A stretch of DNA of 64,000 bases from Polytrichum commune (taxonomy: Eukaryota > Streptophyta > Polytrichopsida > Polytrichales > Polytrichaceae). Below the pieces are notes generated by a model. The model was not told the DNA's origin. It did no database searches and saw nothing but the letters and a program-made list of their open reading frames with translations. This document shows positions 12,801-23,858 of the stretch, one piece after another. The translations under genes were made by a program, and so were the position numbers. The stretch spans positions 43,080,429-43,144,428 of the forward strand of contig OX485804.1 of the NCBI GenBank assembly GCA_950295325.1. The letters are read 5' to 3'. Within the stretch, counting starts at the first letter, position 1; every line of letters starts with the position of its first letter.

Positions 12801-13865
12801 AACCAAGATTTTAGAAATCATGCAAAAGGAGAGAATTGTGAACTAGGTGATGGATGCGAGGAACCCTACCATAGGTTGTATTAGACACCCAAAGTAGTAC
12901 GCAACAAGATAGGTCTTAGGACCAGCCCATTCCAACTGTTGGGCGTGACACGAGTCCATGACCGAACGTAGTGGAGAAAGCATGACATGGGCATCAATTA
13001 CAGGTGATACTGTGCCTCCTATCCAATCAATAAAGAATAGGCACGCCAACAACAAAACCACAACCGCAGCATGAGGTGAGTAAATTTCAGTGTGTTTTCT
13101 TCTCCATATTCGCAGGTGACGTACTTCCCCAACACGGCCGCCGGGAACACCTCCTACGAGTACTTCAAGAAGGTGGTGGACGTCCACAAGATCGAGAAGA
13201 CGGCGGGGGTGTTGAGTTTCAGTCAGTTTGGCACGAGCCAGTTGTGGGTGGCGCTCATCACGTTCCTCTACATCGACATTCTCGACACGACAGGCACGCT
13301 CTTCTCCATGGCCAAGTTTGCCGGCTTCGTGGACGCGAAGGGCAACTTCCCGGGGCAGTACTTTGCCTTCATGAGCGACGCGACGGCCATCGTCGCGGGG
13401 TCGTTGCTCGGGACGTCACCTGTTACGACTTTCATCGAGTCGTCGACGGGGATCCGGGAGGGCGGGCGCACGGGGCTCACGGCGATCACTGTCTCCTTCT
13501 ACTTCTTCCTCTCCTTGTTCCTCACGCCGCTGCTGGCTTCCATTCCCCCCTGGGCGGTCGGGCCGGCACTCGTCATTGTCGGGGTCATGATGATGAAATC
13601 CGTGGTGGAGATCAACTGGGAGGACCTCCAGGAGGCCATCCCCGCGTTCATCACCATCATCCTCATGCCGTTGACATACTCGATCGCGTATGGGCTGATC
13701 GGGGGCATCACCACCTACATTGCCTTGCACCTCTGGGACTGGGGGATCCTTGGGTACTCGAGGTTGCGCTATGGTGGGAAACGGCCTCACCCAGCGGTGA
13801 GCTCCGAGTCTTCCACCGCTGAAGTGGAGAACCCTGCCATCGCAGCCACCGAGGGCAAGCTCTAG
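6877..13865 (+). CDS. AZG1: AZG-type adenine/guanine permease (plant AzgA-like)
   Basis: This encodes a polytopic purine transporter of the AzgA/AZG group (NCS2-related), which in plants imports adenine and guanine at the plasma membrane. The model has exons 6877-6966, 8924-9333, 10985-11298, 12036-12211 and 13116-13865. Introns are all GT-AG with phases 0, 2, 1 and 0, and the frame is continuous for 579 codons, the usual family length. Landmarks in order are [20 protein letters not shown] near the N-terminus, [20 protein letters not shown] (exon 2 end), [13 protein letters not shown] (exon 4), and in exon 5 [20 protein letters not shown] then [21 protein letters not shown] chose ATG 6877 because the in-frame GTG at 6823 lies directly after a splice acceptor. 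Exons 2 and 5 are strikingly GC-rich compared with the introns. Introns 1 and 2 contain transposons. I see no disabling change. Confidence 0.95.
8358..8844. mobile_element. MITE family copy 1, in AZG intron 1
   Basis: Its ends are GGGCCACTTCACACA and, inverted, TGTGTGAAGTGGCC. It is similar over its whole length to 20045-20542. It ends 79 bases before exon 2 of the AZG gene, so it supplies much of the sequence upstream of that splice acceptor. No coding capacity is seen. A clean target duplication is not visible for this copy. Confidence 0.8.
9385..10624. mobile_element. MITE split by a hAT insertion, AZG intron 2
   Basis: The flanks of the hAT relic (about 9385-9601 and 10436-10624) together match, in inverted orientation, the uninterrupted repeat at about 48757-49117. 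The ends carry the motif GACACTAAATATCGTATTTAGTG. The outer limits are approximate. The match is direct evidence that this was one element before the hAT landed. Confidence 0.75.
9602..10427 (+). mobile_element. hAT relic with 8-bp target duplication, nested in MITE
   Basis: The perfect 8-bp direct repeat TAGTAATT flanks the element (9594-9601 and 10428-10435). The ends are related inverted repeats: CACACCTTGTACAACC on the left and, read from the other strand, CAGACCTTTTATAGCCC on the right. A frame at 9841-10107 includes [19 protein letters not shown] then [13 protein letters not shown], which fits the C-terminal dimerisation domain of hAT transposases. An acidic tail follows to about 10183 after one stop. 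Both subterminal regions carry repeats of GGGCTAGCCCAACTATGGCT followed by AGATCGAGGCCTGAAAA, two or three per side. It lies inside AZG intron 2. Confidence 0.85.
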
Positions 13866-16800
13866 AACTAGAACAATACCAAGAAAGACGCAAAAAAGAA
13901 GAGGAGGAAAAGAAACGAGATGTCGACATATTGGGGGAGCAAGCATGAATGAAGAGTTTTTTTTTAATCTGTCCACAAGCTAGCTATTGCCGTCTTTCAA
14001 TGGGGGACTCTAGTGCATGAATCAGGTGACTCACTTGGGTGGTGGGGGAAGTTGATTTTTGTGTTTGAGAGTGGTCTGGGGTTTGACTCTCCATGTTGAC
14101 CCAAAGTTAGTGAGGGGAGCAAGCTCTACAACCGAAATGGTCATGATTCTGCCACTCCCATGCAATCATTCATGAAATGAATTGGGGTGTGACCTGCACG
14201 TGTAGATGCAAGAGTTGTAAGTTGTGAGTAGTATTTCAAGCTCAATGCACTCGGCCAGCCACAACGCACCCTTTATAGTGTCATACAAAGAGGTGTAGAT
14301 CAACATGCAGGAGAAAGAATATGCTAGGCCGATAAGAATTAGCTACATATTACAGATCTACAAGATCGTGATATTAATTTTCATCTGCATTTTGTAGAAT
14401 GGACACTGCACTCACTCATCTATAGTGTGTGTGCACATTGTGGAGAAGCATAGCAAAGATTATTTTGGAACAAAAACTTAGACTTGTAATATATGTTGCA
14501 CGTGAGCTTTCAATCGCGTTGCAACGTTTCCAGCGTCCATATATCATACCTTCTTTTTCCTGAGTCTTACTAACTCGGACCCCGTACCTTTGGCCCATAT
14601 GCTCCTTACTCGACAATTGCTCCTTATAACAAAGCTGGAGTTATCTAAATGTGGCATAATCTTGATTTGATGGTTAAGGATTGTGTTGCATGCGTGGGTT
14701 GGTCAAGTCCATGTTGAGTGTGCAGATGGCTTGCATAAGTCAAATGGCTTGTATAGAAGAAAGATAGAAGATTTTGTCAATCCCAGCATGAGCCTAGATA
14801 AAATGTTTTCCGATGCAAAGGTGCTCATTAGATTAGTGTTTATGATAGAAAAAAATAGCATAACATTGTTTGGCCCTTCCTCTTACCTCTGTGGGCCGAA
14901 TATGCAAAGGGAGCCCAAATTCAGCATAAAATCTAAGTACTCTTCCATAAATGTTGCTACTTGTGCTTGCGATTTTTATTTAAAAAATCAAATCTCACAT
15001 CATAACATTAAGTAGTACTGACTTTACAAAAGAGCATCAAACGCCGGAATTTGTTTTTGAAGTCAAGTCTTTAATTTGGAAAGATCAATCAAGAACTAGA
15101 AACTACATAAAATAATTGCCTCACCTAAATTAAAAGCAGAAAGTCCTTCATGACCTTTAAAAACATGCTCAGCTACATAAATTAAGGTGAAAAGATCTTC
15201 TTAGTCTCCAACGATTAAAGTGAAACAAACACTATAGAATCACATTTGGCTTCCTCCTCTCTAGTGAATTTCAACAATCACCTCTATCCAGGACTCCATG
15301 CAAAATATTGAGGACAATGTTGACTTGGCTTCCATTTCTTCTATGGCCACCACAGGTTTATGAAATTGTCCAAAACATGCAAAGCATATTTCTTAACTTG
15401 CTTACAGTCTCAGTTCAATGTCAATTATATGTACAAGTCATGGCATTGTTGTCATTACAAGTCCTTGACATTTTTGGAGTTTCATCAAAACAAAATCACC
15501 ACTTCAAATTGAATGTTTGGATTTAAGGTTGCTGCTATTCAACAAACATGTAGAGCAATATATTGTTGGTGCCAAAAATATTGCTAACAAATATATTTGC
15601 AATTGTCGTTCTCGGGTCACTATCCTAACACAAAAACAATCTTGGTGAAGGGTATAAAAATGGCCTTCCCAAAATAACCAAAACTTTCCATAACACTAAT
15701 CTTCAGCATTATTCTTATCACCATTTTCAAAAGTTTTGTATATACACCACCACCACCACCACCCACATTGTCCATTAATGTTGTAGAATTAATGTTTCTG
15801 ATGGCATGACCATCGCAAAGGCATCTTTTGCAACAAATTTTTTATATATAAAAATGAAGTGATTTTAGTTCAACATTTCCTATAAAAGAGGACTTTTAGC
15901 ACTACTGTCATTGAGTGATTGATGAGGACTTCATTTTTGTTTTGGCAATGATGGACATCTCCAAACATTCAAAATGTAGTAAAATACATAGTGATAGTAC
16001 CCTCATATAGTGATAGGGATTGCACCCAAGCATGTGAATTACAAACTGGTGTCAATGTCTTGGTTCATCCCTACACCGTCCACTCAACATGCAGCCTTCA
16101 ACGACCATTTTGGAACTTCAGAACAGTGACTACATCAATGCTCCATACACCTTGTCATCCCAAAGCTCCCTTATGCATAGTAAATTTGCGTTGATTTTGC
16201 CATGGAGGACTCCCAGTTTCTAGTTCTCTTGTTGTTGTGCCATACACCTTGATGAGAGAGGTAATTTATCTGAAAGCTCACAAACGCATGATTGATGCAA
16301 TAATATTGTGAATGATAATACTTTTTCTGGGCACTCGGATAAGATTCCAAGGATCGTGATATGACGCAACAGTTGCAATCTTGTGAAAGGGCATAACATT
16401 CTATAGTATACTCGACCCCAAAGACATCTCCCCAAGGAATTTCATTCACACATTCTACAAGATTGTTTTTTTTAAGGACGAGTTTTAGATGGATTTAGTA
16501 GTAGCACATGGTTCGGCAATTGTTAACGACAAATCAACTTTGGTCCATAGAAAGAGCACAGAGGAGTCTTTTACTAGAATGTTATGGGAAGAAATATGGG
16601 ATTACAAGTATCTTTACGCAGTATTATAAGCACCAAGTTATAAGTAGGGTTGACTACAAATTCTATTACATCAAACATGTTCGTGAAGATTGAATCGTTT
16701 GGAGAGTGAAGCTGTTGGAGCTGATTACCTTCAAGTCTATAGTAAATTCTAATGATGTTTCATAAAATTTCTTAGTGGCGAGGCTGTCTCAGATGGGACC

Positions 16801-18515
16801 ACAGACCCCTGCTTAGGAAAAATTGCTTCTGATTGATTGATTGATTTATGAAACATCCACATTTGAAAGTGCAAAGATTTTCCTAATTTAGACACAAATG
16901 GGTTAGGTTCTGGACACATCTTCTCAATGCCCGGACTCATTCCAAGCATGTTTTGGAGTCCTCCTTGTGAAGTAACAAATCATCAATCAATTCATTAAAT
17001 AGCAGCCTTGAAAGCAAATTAGAAAGAACTGGTATGTTGTAAAGGGAGAGTTGCCATCTCGGGGAGCAAGTTATCATCGTGACCTAACTTATGAGATCCA
17101 AGAAACCACGGCAGGTTTCATGCAGACTTTAGTGGAAAGTAGTTTCAAGGCATTCAAGATTGCTTTGAGCTTCTCCAGCACGACAGGTTATTTGACAAGC
17201 TCAAGAAGAAGATCGACTTGCAAGAAATATCATTGTGCTTCGGAGCTCCCACTTTCTATTTCAAGTTCCAATGTCGTTGTATGATTCTTACAATGAAAAT
17301 AAAACTTTTTTTTGTCTCAAAAGTGAAGACAAAAATACAATTTTGCAAGAAATGAACCATCTTGACCTGCAAGGTCAAAAAATGACGACAAAAAGGAATG
17401 TTCAAACATTGGATAAATTAAGCTCCTCGGTTGCAAAAGGTGTGATGAGTTGAAGAAGATCAACCGTCATGTTGAATCATAACTCTTTGTTTCAAATTAC
17501 AAAGGCTCTGTTTGTTCTATGCCAATGAAACATGAAATTAAAGGTGTCCAAAAGGAAAACTGAATCAAAAACCTTTTTTGAGGCGGAAATCACTCGGCAT
17601 ACGTACGAGATCAAGAAACCATGGTGTTGGCAAAAAAAAACATCATGACATTGGCCGCGTTGAGCTCCTCCAGCACAAAAGGTAATTTGAGGAGTCATAC
17701 ATGTGTCGAGGATTTATGGTAGAGCCACCCAACATAAATATTGAGGTCCTTCATACATCTCCTTCGAATGCACCCATTGTCAACAATGTGAATTCTAAAT
17801 TATGTCACTTGCAAGTTTCATAACATTATTCAAATTCATAATATTTTTCTGTAGAACGGATAGTATTCCATAGAATACTCCCAGATATTTCCCACATTCA
17901 GTATGAATAATGTTTCGTTATACAACCCAATCAAGTTAGTCCAATTATAGATTTTGAGATCTTGAGGGTGATGGATTTGAGACAGCTACCAATGTGAGTG
18001 TAATAGGTTCCTATACAACTTCTCAACTTCAAGTTTTCATAAGGTATTATCCACCGTGGGTCAAAATTTGCCTTTTGTTCTTTGGTGTGAATGTAGTTCC
18101 TCATGTCTAATTTGTTGTCCACATAAAATGTGATATCTTGGGTGAACTGAATACATGCTTAAGGTAGACGGATTTTACACACATGTTTTTTTCCAATTAG
18201 GCCATTTGTCCTAGGACAATAAACACGCAACTAGTAGAGGATGACTAGACTAAATTGAGTTTGTAGCCATTTTCCTCATGGTTGTCAAAACTCGTATGAA
18301 TATCTCATCCATTTCTTATTAGAGTACAAATTGTCTTTCTTCTTAAAGGATCATAAACCTCCCCCTCCCCCCAATTATGTTGAACCTAAAACCTTGAATA
18401 CTTTTCAAAATTTAAGCACGTAATCCAATCTATTTTGAGCACATGTCTTTCTGGTGTTTATTTCTTAGATCCAAAGCTAACCAGACACCACTCGAACAAA
18501 AATGCCTAATTAAAA
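13866..18515. other. Downstream/intergenic region, no gene recognised
   Basis: This begins with the 3' untranslated region of the AZG gene. The rest is AT-rich with many short frames on both strands, none with a recognisable domain. A CACCACCACCACC microsatellite lies near 15748. Confidence 0.6.
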
Positions 18516-18548
18516 TAAGTAATTAAACTAGACCCCATTACCGTATTA

Positions 18549-19814
18549 GGTGCTTCTACCATAGCGGCCATTGGGGCAACGAGGCATGTGAATGCTTATG
18601 GTCAAAGAGAGGAGGGCCCAAGCCGGTGGCAAGAGCGCAAAGAGGCCAAGCGCCAAATGTACTTGATGAGCACCGAGCGTGCAGTGAAGCTCGGCGTCCG
18701 CAAGAAACCGGACTCAAAATCCTTGGGTGGGTGCCACGTGGCCAATGAGGTTGGTGGAGGTTCACATAAGGTATGTGGCCCTATTGTGGGCACTTCCAAC
18801 TTCAGAAACAATTTAAGATTTTGGGTTGTTTTGGGGTTTATATTCTGCAATTAGCAATTATGAAACACCAAGAGTATCATTTTAAGTGTCTAAAACAAAA
18901 TTGACGTTTTTAAAAAAAATTAAAAGGTCAAAGTATCAATTTTCTTTCTCTTGAAACGATCGCATGGACCATTTCAGTCATGTTAACTGTTGAACTTAGA
19001 ATGGTGTATAAATTTGGACACATAGTCGGATCAAATAACAACAAGTGTCTTTATGATATCCTTTCGAATACAAGCCTTTATTTATGTCACTCCAATTTAG
19101 GTTTTTGATTAAGAAGAGTGATTACATAAAACCCAGTGTAAGTCTAAAATGGACATTTTCCTTAACTTGTTGTAACCCTTGCACAACACTCTGAGGAGAC
19201 ACATATCCTAAATCGAAGAGACATGACACACTTTAGAAGATTTTGTATACTTTGAAATCAATGTCCATTTTAGGCTCACATATATTAAAGTAGAGCATGC
19301 GAAACCAACATCCGGCCCACAACTATCACCCTAAAATCTTATAGGATAAAGACATATTTATTTTTGGAGAATGCCCACCACCTTAACATCAAGTTATCAT
19401 GTTGGTTTCGGATCTCTATCAATAAAACATTGAGCCGTCATAACTTTGGCATATGGAAGTCAAAAAAAGGCATACTTTGGTGCATAAAGAACTCCTTTCA
19501 TTTGCTAATGACAGGTTACATTTCGATTATTATCGATTTACCAATAAAGTACGATATACTCAATGTTGAAAGTGACAGTTTTAGTATTGTCTACCTTCTT
19601 TCAGTGCCAGAAATGCCTTCAACTTGGTCATTGGACGTTCGAGTGCAAGAATGAGAGGGTCTACATCTCACGCCCTTCGTGTTCACAACAACTAAGGAAT
19701 ACGACATTGTTCCGCCAAATAAATGAAGAATGTCACAACAACGGACAATGTCGTGGTGGTGGCTCCAACTCCAATCCTTGTTGTTCAAAATTACTTGATA
19801 TTTTGGAAAGGTGA
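18549..19814 (+). pseudogene. ZCCHC10: ZCCHC10-like CCHC zinc-knuckle gene, probably decayed
   Basis: Two exon-like segments join in frame. The first (about 18549-18770) includes EEGPSRWQERKEAKRQMYLM and ends at an AAG|GTATGT donor. The second starts at 19605 after a TTTCTTTCAG acceptor with CQKCLQLGHWTFEC, then KNERVYISRPS. The spacing C-x2-C-x4-H-x4-C is a zinc knuckle, and the following RPS block is the signature of the ZCCHC10 family. Both junctions are phase 0. No ATG is in frame upstream of the first segment before a stop at 18516; an ATTAG acceptor at 18548 could bring in another exon. After the RPS block the sequence leaves the family, ending in a cysteine-rich tail at a stop (19812). 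The missing ends suggest a pseudogene or partial copy, but an unrecognised extra exon at either side is possible. Confidence 0.6.
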
Positions 19815-20044
19815 GGGGACCAAGGGTGAAATGGGTTGGAATGACACAAGTCAAACTCGTTTCTATGCAACTTATGCCAAAGAGCATAACATTAATGTAT
19901 CATTCTCTACACTAATCACGTATTTCCGGTAGCAAGCCTATTTAGTCTCTTGACGTAGTAATACATACCAGTTTAGGTTATCTGGCAGACAATCTAAAGA
20001 ATGATTCTATTTGGGGCAGACTTGGGAAGAAACTAGGACACTAA

Positions 20045-20542
20045 GGGCCACTTCACACACAAGCCAAGAGCCGTGACCATGAAATTGTGAGAGCCCAAAA
20101 GAAAGTGTCCAAAGGCCGTCCCAAGACACCTCCAAAATCATGTAGTGTGGTCACGGATCCTAAGTGTAGTGTGAAGTCATATGTGACGGGGCCCTCAACC
20201 AAATGCTATTTCAATGATTTTCAATTCATGCGGCTCCTCAAGCATGATAAAATAGAATAAATCAATGGTTGTGAGTGTTCAGAGTGCCATGGTCTCTCAG
20301 TTTTGTGGTAGGCCGACCTCTGAGAGGTAATTTTTGATAATAATCCAAGTGACCATGAAACATGATCCATTTGATGCCACATAGGAATCCATGTAGACTT
20401 TACATCCATTTTGCCTTCACATACTCCGTTGGTCCCTCAAGCATAGTGTGCAGTGAACTTTGGACTAGCTCCACCTTATCCACCAATAAGAGTGCTTAGA
20501 ATGTAGTGGTCACGGGCTCTCAGTCTCGTCTGTGAAGTGGCC
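20045..20542. mobile_element. MITE family copy 2
   Basis: It begins GGGCCACTTCACACA and ends TGTGAAGTGGCC. It is flanked by the 3-bp repeat TAA (20042-20044 and 20543-20545), which with a GGGCC end suggests the PIF/Harbinger superfamily. The internal sequence matches 8358-8844 over its full length with substitutions and small indels. It has no coding capacity. Confidence 0.8.
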
Positions 20543-20842
20543 TAACCCAACTCCACCTTTCCACAACATCATCATTTATAGAGTAGAATTCATAACAAAT
20601 AAAGCCTTCCGCATGTGGATTTGTGAGGCGAAGAATAAAATGGGCATTACCCATCAAAAATTCTCTCTTACCCGGATTGGGCATTGGGTTTGGGCAAGGC
20701 AAATGCGCGGGAAACCAACACATGGGTGGAGAAAATGTAAGGTATGTGGGTGTTTTTCATGTCCTCCAACTTCTACCAATTAGATTTGCAAAACAAAAAG
20801 GTGTGTTGTATAAGCAAATCTACAATGAAGCATGAGTAGAAA

Positions 20843-22600
20843 TCATATTGAAAATTGGACCTCCCTTGATTTAGTTAACACCCAGATAGTTATCGAGGAA
20901 AAATGAGCGTGCAGAGAGGTTGAGTGGGAAAGCGGAGCGGGGAAACGTCTAAGGCGCCGAAAGGCTGCTGGAGGCTGGGGAAGCGGAAGAGTGGAAGCGG
21001 CAGTGATGGTGCTCCTCGAAACTTCCCCAGCCACCCACCTTCTCGGTAGCCGAAGAGACACCTGTTCCAAACCCACACCAACAGTATAAAACAAACTTGC
21101 TAAAGCCATTCGCACATCTCTTCATTTGCTATCTCACGCATCGACACTCCGCTACTCCACTACCAGATCTACACATGCTACCCCTCTGAGTTCCCGCAGC
21201 ACTAGAAGAGAAGCACCGAGAAGAACCGACGTTGCTACACCTGTAGGAGACCACGGAGAAGAAACCGACGCAGCCGCTGCACCTGTAGGAGACCGCGGAG
21301 AAGCACCGGCGCTGCTGCATCTGTCGGAGACCGGCATCTTCAAACAACTAGCCAACTCCGACGCATCCACAGTACTTCTGCTCTTACCTTAGACTACACA
21401 GCTCTTACCTTAGACTACATTGCAAGGCTCTTAGTTCAGATCTAAGCTTTCAGTTAGTCGAACTCACTCTGTAGGCCGTAAACAGATCTCACTCCTTACC
21501 TACTTCGGATATCAGAACAGATATCACTCCTCGAAACAGGAGAGAACACTTAGTTCTAGATAGATTAGAGGTTCAGAAAGACCGTAGTCTTCCCATGAGT
21601 AAGCCGCAACACTTGTTATAGAAATCACGTAGTAGAGAAAGCAGACATAGATCTCACACTTGCTCTTTCGGAGACCAAACATCAAACGAAACACCCACTC
21701 AGTGCTAGATAGACTCAGAGAAATTTTTCTGATTCAAAGTGACATCTCAGATTAGAGGCAACCAGATCTGAGAATCTACTGTAACTAAGAAATCCAGCAA
21801 GTAGACCGCGTCACCGAACCTCCGAACTATATACTGTCTGCGTCGTTAGTGTAGCCGCAACAGTTTAGACTGCCGGAACCCTGCACCGAATTTACCCAGG
21901 AGTGGTTGATTGCACCGAACCCCGGAGTTGCTACACCAAATTTACCCCGGAGCTGCTGCACCGAAGTGGGGCCACTCCGAATCTACCCCGGAGCTGCCGA
22001 ACCGAAATCCCAATAGGAGTTGCTACACCGAAATCATAGTCGAAGCTGCTGCACCGAAATTCTAGTCGGAGCTGCTGCTCCGAAATCCCACCCCCACCGA
22101 AATTTGGAGACCACTGAATCTGCGCGCACATCCCACACTGAACACAAACCTCACCTGCATCGAATCCAGACCATACTGCACTCTCTGTTTACGGCGAACT
22201 CGGGAGTTACAGGAGTGCTGCCGAAGTTGCTGAAAGAAGGGAGGTTGCTGCCCAAGACTACTGCCACCGACTCCGAGAGTTGCTGCCGATTTGTAACTTG
22301 CCGTTCACTGAAGGACTGCACCGACGTTCACTGTAAACCAACGAGGTTGCCTGGAAGGAGCTCTACCGTTGGTAGAAGGGGCTCAAGAGAGGAGCTACTG
22401 TCCGAGAGACCGCGGGAATCGAATTCAGAGCTGCTGGGAGTGCTACAGAACTAGCAAGGTGCTGGAGGAAAGTTGAGCCAGCTATCCCGACACTTTCAAA
22501 CATCCAGGAGCAAGCAGGGAGCTCCAGAAGCGGGGTCAACATCCAGCAGAGCGTCGGCAGCCTGACACTCAAAGCATCCAGGTAAATCCGAACCCCCCTT
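20843..22600 (+). repeat. GC-rich, repeat-filled region, possibly a retroelement LTR/leader
   Basis: A TATA-like site (CAGTATAAAACAAAC, about 21082) is followed by short repeats: CACCTGTAGGAGACC blocks (21238-21310), GCTCTTACCTTAGACTACA twice (about 21380-21420), and about seven degenerate units of 30 bases containing CGGAGCTGCTGCACCGAA between 21880 and 22100. Open frames (for example 22020-22454) appear to be by-products of these repeats. The TATA box followed by non-coding DNA could be part of an LTR or a non-coding retroelement, but I found no paired LTR. Confidence 0.3.
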
Positions 22601-22995
22601 CCTCACACAAAATCATGCACATAGGCACATAGTATACACGCACACATCTCTTTTACAGAACACTTAGTCACACCTGCATACAGGTTACGCACTCTACACA
22701 CATGTTTCTCTACGGCACATAGATTATGCACTCATGCACAGAGCCATTCAGTAGACACACACAGTACATACTTAGTCACCACACACATAGTCACTTAATT
22801 ATCACCCACATAGTAAGCTAGGCACTTAGCACTTAGATAGACGTAGTAGAAATTAGGAGAAATGAAGGTTGTTCATACAACCTATATTGTTCTTGTGTAT
22901 TGGCTTATTGCCTCCCTATATTCGAGTAACTCTCTCGGTGTACACTCACACACACAAATTGCTATGCTAAAAACACTAACGAAACAAAAGTAATA

Positions 22996-23858
22996 TTGCA
23001 AGAACATTTCTTTGTACCTTACATTACATGTCTTAACAATGGTAAAACACGAAGTCAACTAACTAATTACACCTTACATATCTTCTTCCTTAGCATATCT
23101 CCCTTTCAAGCCCCACTTGTTCATAAGTGGAATGGGAAAGTGGAATGGGAAAGTGGAATGGGAAGTGGAGCTGTGACAAATCATAATCTACATAAGAGCA
23201 CTTACAACCAATTTGTAAATACTAATATGAAGATTCATATGAATAGGAAAAGGTGTTATCATAGGATGAATGCAAGTTGTACTCATACTAGTACTCATAT
23301 GATGTTAGAACATGCAAATCACTTCTTCTTTCACTCTCAATTCCTAGGAGGCCCACAACTTAATTTGTGGAAAGGAATTAGAGGAAAGAAAATAAGAAGT
23401 ATACCTCATTCAAAACTAAAGTACAAAACGTTTGTTTGCTTTGCTTATATCAAAATGGCAACCATCACTCCAACCTCATCATCCCGTAAGTTGTTTGAAA
23501 ATGAAAATATAGATTCTACAAGTGGAAAACGTCCAGTGCTTACTGTGGTATTGTCAAGTCAAAAAAATGTTAAAGGAACAGCACCCACTGAGAGAACACG
23601 CCCCCCCCCTATTGGCTTGGTTTTCAAGCTATGAACACAATTGCAAAATTTACCAACATGCCTCTCATTCAAACACCTTCTTTCACTGAGTTAGTCAAAA
23701 AAGGTATGTGTGAGTCTGAAGCACATGAAATGGTGGAGTCGTCTCCCTCCTTTCCGTTCGTTGCCAAATGTCGAGGTCACCTTCAAACCCTCAGCAAACT
23801 TAGACGGTGTAACCCGCTGCTGACCGGTTTACATGGACACCACACTTATCTAAATTAA
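22996..23858 (+). other. Unrecognised open frames upstream of the LINE
   Basis: A 212-codon frame (22996-23634) overlaps the start of a 75-codon frame (23631-23858). Within the first, an ATG at about 23454 starts a segment beginning MATITPTSSSRKLFENENID. The pair could be a broken ORF1 beginning that belongs to the retrotransposon downstream, but I recognise no domain. A 15-base unit (AAAGTGGAATGGG) repeats three times at about 23129-23163. Confidence 0.2.

Noticed and set aside
13076-13976. 248- and 186-codon frames overlapping AZG exon 5
   Set aside because: Same reason: shadows of the permease frame with low-complexity His/Arg/Gly content.
16171-16449. Copia-type polyprotein fragment on the minus strand
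   Set aside because: The frame looked protein-like, but no integrase or RT motif could be identified.
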